Source: JBAWYM01 sp037143575
GTDB taxonomy: Bacteria; Patescibacteriota; Gracilibacteria; Peribacterales; Peribacteraceae
Length of the DNA: 43,369 bases
Direction: 5' to 3'
Assembly: GCA_037143575.1 (NCBI GenBank)
Contig: JBAWYM010000008.1
Coordinates: 1-43,369, forward strand
The stretch's first letter is position 1. Each line of letters opens with the position of its first letter. Positions 39,813 through 43,369 of this stretch are shown one piece after another. The notes beneath the pieces were generated by a model, which saw only the letters and a list, made by a program, of their open reading frames with translations, ran no database searches and was not told the origin of the DNA. The translations under genes were made by a program, and so were the position numbers.

Positions 39813-40562
39813 ATGCATACGAAATCGCCATTTCTGCGGGAGATTCATCTCAAAGCAAAACCAGAAAATCTCGATACATACCCTTTCAGCATTCCTGCTC
39901 TTCATGAAGGCAATTTGCATCTGACCTTTACGGCGCCTGTCACATTCTTTGTAGGGGAGAACGGCAGCGGAAAATCCACGGTCATGGAGGCTATCGCCGT
40001 TGGTTGTGGATTCAATCCGTCGGGTGGCAGCAGAAACAATATCTATGATTACACGCCTACGGAGTCATCACTGGCAAATCATCTGCGTCTCGTCTGGAAT
40101 TTCAAAATGAGCCAAGGGTTCTTTCTGAGAGCGGAGAGTTTTTTTAACTTTGCGTCCTATCTTGATAAAGCCAAAGAAGAGCTTCCCGGCGAAGATTATT
40201 ATGGGCCATATGGAGGAACATCATTGCATGAGAAGTCTCATGGAGAATCCTTCCTCACGCTCTTTGAAAAACGTTTTCACGATGGGATCTATCTCCTCGA
40301 TGAACCGGAAGCGGCTCTCTCTCCCAAGAAACAGCTCGTCTTCCTCGCTCGTCTGCATAAGCTACTGGAGTCAGGTAAATCACAGTTCATCATTGCCACG
40401 CATTCACCAATCCTCCTGAGCTATCCAAGGGCAAGAATCTACGCATTCGATGATCAGGGCATCCGCCCTATGAAGTACGAAGAGACCGAGCACTTCATGG
40501 TGACAAAAGATTTTCTGGGCGCACATGAAAGCTTTTATAAGCACCTGATGAGCGAAGAATAG
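39813..40562 (+). CDS. AAA-type ATPase (ABC/RecF-like, single-domain)
   Basis: 249 residues from ATG 39813 (MHTKSPFLREIHL); ATGs at 39804 and 39768 are alternatives. TACAAT at 39800-39805 lies seven bases before 39813, which supports that start. Walker A FVGENGSGKST (47-57), Walker B IYLLDEPEAALSPKKQ with D-loop, and switch His in IIATHSPILLSYP. This is the small family of ATPases annotated 'AAA family ATPase' close to ABC and RecF heads, without membrane or nuclease domain in this protein. Many relatives act in defence modules or DNA repair, but no partner gene is adjacent here. Substrate unknown. Confidence 0.88.
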   Translation: MHTKSPFLREIHLKAKPENLDTYPFSIPALHEGNLHLTFTAPVTFFVGENGSGKSTVMEAIAVGCGFNPSGGSRNNIYDYTPTESSLANHLRLVWNFKMSQGFFLRAESFFNFASYLDKAKEELPGEDYYGPYGGTSLHEKSHGESFLTLFEKRFHDGIYLLDEPEAALSPKKQLVFLARLHKLLESGKSQFIIATHSPILLSYPRARIYAFDDQGIRPMKYEETEHFMVTKDFLGAHESFYKHLMSEE

Positions 40563-40618
40563 GGGTTCCGAAGTGGTTTACCATGAACGAGCTCCGCGCG
40601 CAGCGCTGCGAGTCGAAT

Positions 40619-40649
40619 GCCACGTAAAACGACTGCGTCGCCACGTGGC
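40619..40649. other. Compound hairpin, possible structured RNA or transcript end
   Basis: GCCACGT (40619-40625) pairs with ACGTGGC (40643-40649) and encloses CGAC-TGC-GTCG (40630-40640). It starts 57 bases after the ATPase stop codon. No U-tract follows. Confidence 0.45.
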
Positions 40650-40877
40650 ACGTAAGCCGTTCATTGAATGATCCTAGTATTGAGAAGCAGATCCTATTTC
40701 CGATTCGCGTATCGTGAATAGATGAAACGTGCCGTTTTTTGAACATCATCCCCAAAAAATGCCGTAGTTTCAATCTGCATATCTTATCCGGTCATAATGC
40801 TGTCGTTATGTATGGTAATTTTGATTCTCCCTGCCCTAAGGAGGAGCTAGCATCATGTGGTAAGCCATTCGACCCTG

Positions 40878-40915
40878 CTCCCATTCGACAAGCTCAGGGT
40901 AAACAGGGCAGGCAT
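40878..40915. repeat. 38-base repeat, inverted perfect copy at 13349-13386
   Basis: CTCCCATTCGACAAGCTC, then AGGGTAAACAGGGCAGGCAT; identical to the reverse complement of 13349-13386 over all 38 bases. Confidence 0.8.
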
Positions 40916-40993
40916 GACAGGCATCCCGCGCTCGGTTGATAAAAATATCTTCCCACCTTTGCAACGACAAACCTCTGCTAGACTTCGTCCATC

Positions 40994-41017
40994 ATGGACT
41001 CCAAGGACTTCGTTCAC
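40994..41017 (+). pseudogene. Possible remnant of a dnaE 5' end
   Basis: ATG GAC TCC AAG GAC TTC GTT CAC reads MDSKDFVH, close to the true dnaE start MKASEFVH at 41058. It stands nine bases after a TAGACT box, and a CCGGCTTCG...CGCCGG palindrome follows at once. Eight codons only, so chance cannot be ruled out. Confidence 0.35.
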
Positions 41018-41057
41018 CCGGCTTCGCTTCGCTTCGCCGGGGTAAACCTTCTCATCA

Positions 41058-43369
41058 ATGAAAGCCTCTGAGTTTGTCCATCTGCACTGTCATAGTACCT
41101 TCTCCCTTCTGGAGGCTCTGCCGACTCCGGGAGAGATCGTGGAACGCGCGAAAGAGCTTGGTCAGAATGCGGTAGGGCTTGCCGACAAGGGATACACTTA
41201 CGGATTGATTGAATTCTACAAAGAAGCGACCGGCGCTGGTTTGAAGCCGATTCTGGGATTGGAAACGTACGTTGCTATGCGCACACGGTTCGATCAGGAG
41301 AGCGGGACCGATACCAAGCGTTATCCCTTGGTGCTTCTGGCAGAAAATGCCGAGGGTTATGCAAATTTACTGGAACTGGCGACGCATGCAGCGCTCGAGG
41401 GGATGTACTATAAGCCGCGAGTGGATGCCGAGTTATTGGCGAAGTACGGCAGAGGTCTGATTGCGCTCACGGGTCCTATCGGCGGCGCCATTCCGCAGGC
41501 CGCACTGGCCGAAGACGGCGAGCGGATCGCGATGCTCACCGAGCAGTATCGCTCGTTCTTCGGGAAGGACAACGTGTATTTCGAGCTTATGGATTTGCCC
41601 AATGTTGCCGGACAAATCGAAGTCAATCAGCAGCTCATCCGCTTTGCGAAAGAGCTGAATGTCCCCCTCGTCGCTTCCTGTTCAAGTCACTACTGCCGGC
41701 CCGAAGACAGCGAAGCGCATGACGTCCTCCTCTGCATCCAGAAGAACGCGCAGGTGTCCGATCCCGGTCGTTTCTCCATGCGCGATTCCGATTTCTCCAT
41801 GCGGCCGTTTGCGGAGATGGAGAAGGCCTTTGCCCACGTTCCCGAGGCACTGGAAAATACGCGCGTCATCGCGGATCGTTGCTCGGTGACGCTGGAATTT
41901 GGCAAGTACCGCATTCCGAGTTTCCCCGTAGGTGAGGGACAGACTGAGGAATCGTTATTGAAAGAAAAATGTGAAGAAGGCTTGTTGAAGAAATATCCTC
42001 AGTTCTCTGCCGCAGCAGAAACTAATAACCCAACTTCGCTCACACAGGAGCTACGCTGGGCAGGCCAAAAACTAATAACCAAAAACTACTCCACTGAAGA
42101 AATACGAACCCGTCTCGATTACGAGCTCTCCATCATCAAGAAGATGGGCTTCTGCGGGTATTTCCTCATCGTGTCCGACTTCGTGAACGAGGCCAAGCGC
42201 CGCGGGATTGCGGTGGGGCCGGGTCGTGGATCTGCAGCAGGATCGATCGTCAGTTATGTCCTCAATATCACCACGCTCGATCCGCTGGAGCACGGGCTGC
42301 TCTTCGAGCGCTTCCTCAATCCGGAGCGCATCTCCATGCCCGATATCGATATCGACTTCGCCGATACCCGTCGCGATGAAGTGCTGGATTACGTTCGCGG
42401 AAAGTATGGCACTGACCGCGTCATCCAGATCTGTACGTTCGGGACTCTTGCGGCTCGCGCAGCGGTGAAGGACGTGGGCCGTGCATATGGCGTTCCCTTT
42501 CTGGAGATGAATGCACTGGCGAAACTCATTTCCGATCGTCCCGGCACACTCCTCAAGGATGCGTTGGAAACCGATGAGCTCAAACCTGTCCTTCAAACCA
42601 ACGAGACGTACCGGACGATCACGGAGATCGCCCTCAAGCTCGAGGGCAAGGCTCGTCACGTTTCTGTGCACGCCTGCGGAGTTGTGATTACTCCCGAGCC
42701 CGCCGTTCAATTCACCGCTCTGCAGCGCGCACCCAAAGATGAGAACATTGTCATCACCCAGTTCGATGCCAAGCCATTGGAATCGCTGGGGCTCCTCAAG
42801 ATGGATTTCCTGGGACTCCGGAACCTCACCGTCATCGAGATGGCGCTCCTCATCATCGAGCGTCTCACAGGGAAGAAGATTGCGATCAGTGATATCCCCA
42901 CTGATGATCGCGAGACGTACCAGCTCCTCGCCCGTGGCGAGACCACCGGTGTCTTTCAGCTGGAATCCGCAGGCATGCGCCGGTACTTAAAGCAGCTCAA
43001 GCCCAGCCGCTTCGAGGACATCACCGCGATGGTTGCCCTCTTCCGTCCGGGACCTATGGACGCGATTCCCGACTACATCAAGCGCAAGCACCATCCCGAG
43101 CTCATCAAATACGAAGTGCCCGAACTGGAGCCGTTCCTCGCGGAAACCTATGGCATCATCGTCTATCAGGAGCAGATCCAGCGCGTGGTGCAGGAGTTTG
43201 CAGGATTCAGTTTAGGTGCGGGATATTTGCTGATCAAAGCCGTCGCCAAGAAGATTCCGGCCTTACTCAAGGAACAACGTGAGAAGTTCCTCGAGGGAGC
43301 GGCGCAGAAGGGACAGAAGAGAGCGATTGCCGAGAAGATCTTCGCCCTCATCGAGCCATTCGCCGGCTA
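41058..43369 (+). CDS. dnaE: DNA polymerase III alpha subunit (N-terminal 770 codons, runs off window)
   Basis: The frame is open from ATG 41058 (MKASEFVHLHCHSTFSLLEA) to the window end. The replicative polymerase subunit. Seen: PHP domain with HLHCHSTFS (8-16; the second site reads HCH rather than the usual HVH), SSHYCRPED, and the polymerase core MGFCGYFLIVSDFVNEAKRRG, VGPGRGSAAGS (about 386-396) and the metal-binding PDIDIDF (about 427-433), then CTFGTLAARAAVKDVGRA, HACGVVI, KMDFLGLRNLTVIE, FRPGPMDAIPDYIKRKH and YQEQIQ. A repeat element (42019-42090) adds about 24 residues in frame just before EEIRTRLDYELSIIKKMGF. The C-terminal part lies outside the window. Confidence 0.95.
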   Translation, partial: MKASEFVHLHCHSTFSLLEALPTPGEIVERAKELGQNAVGLADKGYTYGLIEFYKEATGAGLKPILGLETYVAMRTRFDQESGTDTKRYPLVLLAENAEGYANLLELATHAALEGMYYKPRVDAELLAKYGRGLIALTGPIGGAIPQAALAEDGERIAMLTEQYRSFFGKDNVYFELMDLPNVAGQIEVNQQLIRFAKELNVPLVASCSSHYCRPEDSEAHDVLLCIQKNAQVSDPGRFSMRDSDFSMRPFAEMEKAFAHVPEALENTRVIADRCSVTLEFGKYRIPSFPVGEGQTEESLLKEKCEEGLLKKYPQFSAAAETNNPTSLTQELRWAGQKLITKNYSTEEIRTRLDYELSIIKKMGFCGYFLIVSDFVNEAKRRGIAVGPGRGSAAGSIVSYVLNITTLDPLEHGLLFERFLNPERISMPDIDIDFADTRRDEVLDYVRGKYGTDRVIQICTFGTLAARAAVKDVGRAYGVPFLEMNALAKLISDRPGTLLKDALETDELKPVLQTNETYRTITEIALKLEGKARHVSVHACGVVITPEPAVQFTALQRAPKDENIVITQFDAKPLESLGLLKMDFLGLRNLTVIEMALLIIERLTGKKIAISDIPTDDRETYQLLARGETTGVFQLESAGMRRYLKQLKPSRFEDITAMVALFRPGPMDAIPDYIKRKHHPELIKYEVPELEPFLAETYGIIVYQEQIQRVVQEFAGFSLGAGYLLIKAVAKKIPALLKEQREKFLEGAAQKGQKRAIAEKIFALIEPFAG
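42019..42090. repeat. Repeat element inside dnaE, in frame
   Basis: AAACTAATAACC at 42019-42030 and 42069-42080 bracket a palindromic piece (CTTCGCTCACACAGGAGC, TACGCTGGGCAGG). It codes for TNNPTSLTQELRWAGQKLITKN. Words of the same kind (CCTAATAACCAATCC) lie in non-coding DNA at about 7650. Confidence 0.7.

Larger units (their letters stand above)
40563..41057. other. 495-base gap without a supported gene
   Basis: Holds a long hairpin (40619-40649), an AAGGAGG ribosome-binding-like site (40838-40844) followed ten bases later by a two-codon frame ATG TGG TAA, the 38-base repeat (40878-40915), a TAGACT box with a dnaE-like false start (40979-41017) and a CCGGC...GCCGG stem (41018-41040). Frames in this gap (for example 40739-40939) run through the repeats and are not convincing. 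Confidence 0.6.

Noticed and set aside
40563..41057. tRNA or other known RNA gene in the gap before dnaE
   Set aside because: No cloverleaf or T-loop (GTTCRA) in the right place; only hairpins and repeats.
1..43369. Alternative genetic code (TGA as Gly or Trp, as in Gracilibacteria)
   Set aside because: Recognisable proteins such as zwf, both epimerase tails and Cys-rich genes end at TGA at the expected position, and no conserved Gly/Trp is coded by TGA.

Overview
The window (43.4 kb, moderately GC-rich, standard code with TGA used as a stop) looks like a chromosomal piece of an uncultivated bacterium of the Candidate Phyla Radiation / Patescibacteria, perhaps of Peribacteria/Peregrinibacteria type. 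That placement is inference. It rests on very Cys-rich paralogous proteins, TrmB-like regulators, a free-standing four-helix-bundle (S23-like) protein, many intergenic palindromic repeats that also enter reading frames, and an almost complete lack of Shine-Dalgarno sequences. Housekeeping genes are present (rpoD, nusA, lspA, murA, metK, zwf, dnaE). I found no rRNA, tRNA, CRISPR array, transposase or phage gene.

Layout. 1-7061 (minus): four overlapping genes for exported proteins of unknown function; the last one runs off the left edge and was found by translating the minus strand. 7.3-8.97 kb: a small hypothetical gene, a PfkB-type sugar/nucleoside kinase and a four-helix-bundle protein. 9.0-21.3 kb: a patchy envelope-sugar region with UDP-glucose dehydrogenase, UDP-glucuronate 4-epimerase, a GT2 glycosyltransferase, a GT-C membrane glycosyltransferase and a second NAD-dependent epimerase, mixed with hypothetical genes and the first Cys-rich gene with its divergent TrmB-like regulator. 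21.5-25.1 kb: metK, preceded by what reads as a SAM riboswitch of the S-box class, then a small hypothetical gene and zwf. 25.1-31.4 kb: three more Cys-rich genes and a second divergent TrmB-like regulator. 31.5-43.4 kb: a DnaQ-DinG-like protein with degenerate helicase motifs, rpoD, nusA, lspA, murA, a beta-lactamase-fold-like protein, an AAA ATPase and the first 770 codons of dnaE.

Main candidate for a new system: four paralogous proteins of 556-590 residues with roughly 38-50 cysteines each (15291-17030, 25147-26817, 27040-28812, 29719-31401, all minus). Two are divergently paired with TrmB-like regulators, with inverted repeats lying over the promoters. The other two share a promoter whose -35 box is the end of a 100-bp repeat. 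The proteins have no signal peptide. They carry an N-terminal treble-clef/zinc-ribbon, two Cys-rich modules each closed by the same cap motif, and a C-terminal copy of the N-terminal block. A regulated, cytosolic multi-metal or thiol protein family is the simplest reading; the function is unknown.

Two genome-wide themes stand out. First, many genes have a -35/-10 promoter only 6-9 bases before the start codon, implying leaderless or near-leaderless mRNAs. Second, repeats of intergenic type sit in frame inside genes, including dnaE, lspA, a signal peptide and one Cys-rich gene, or form their 3' ends. This resembles what is known for Rickettsia palindromic elements.
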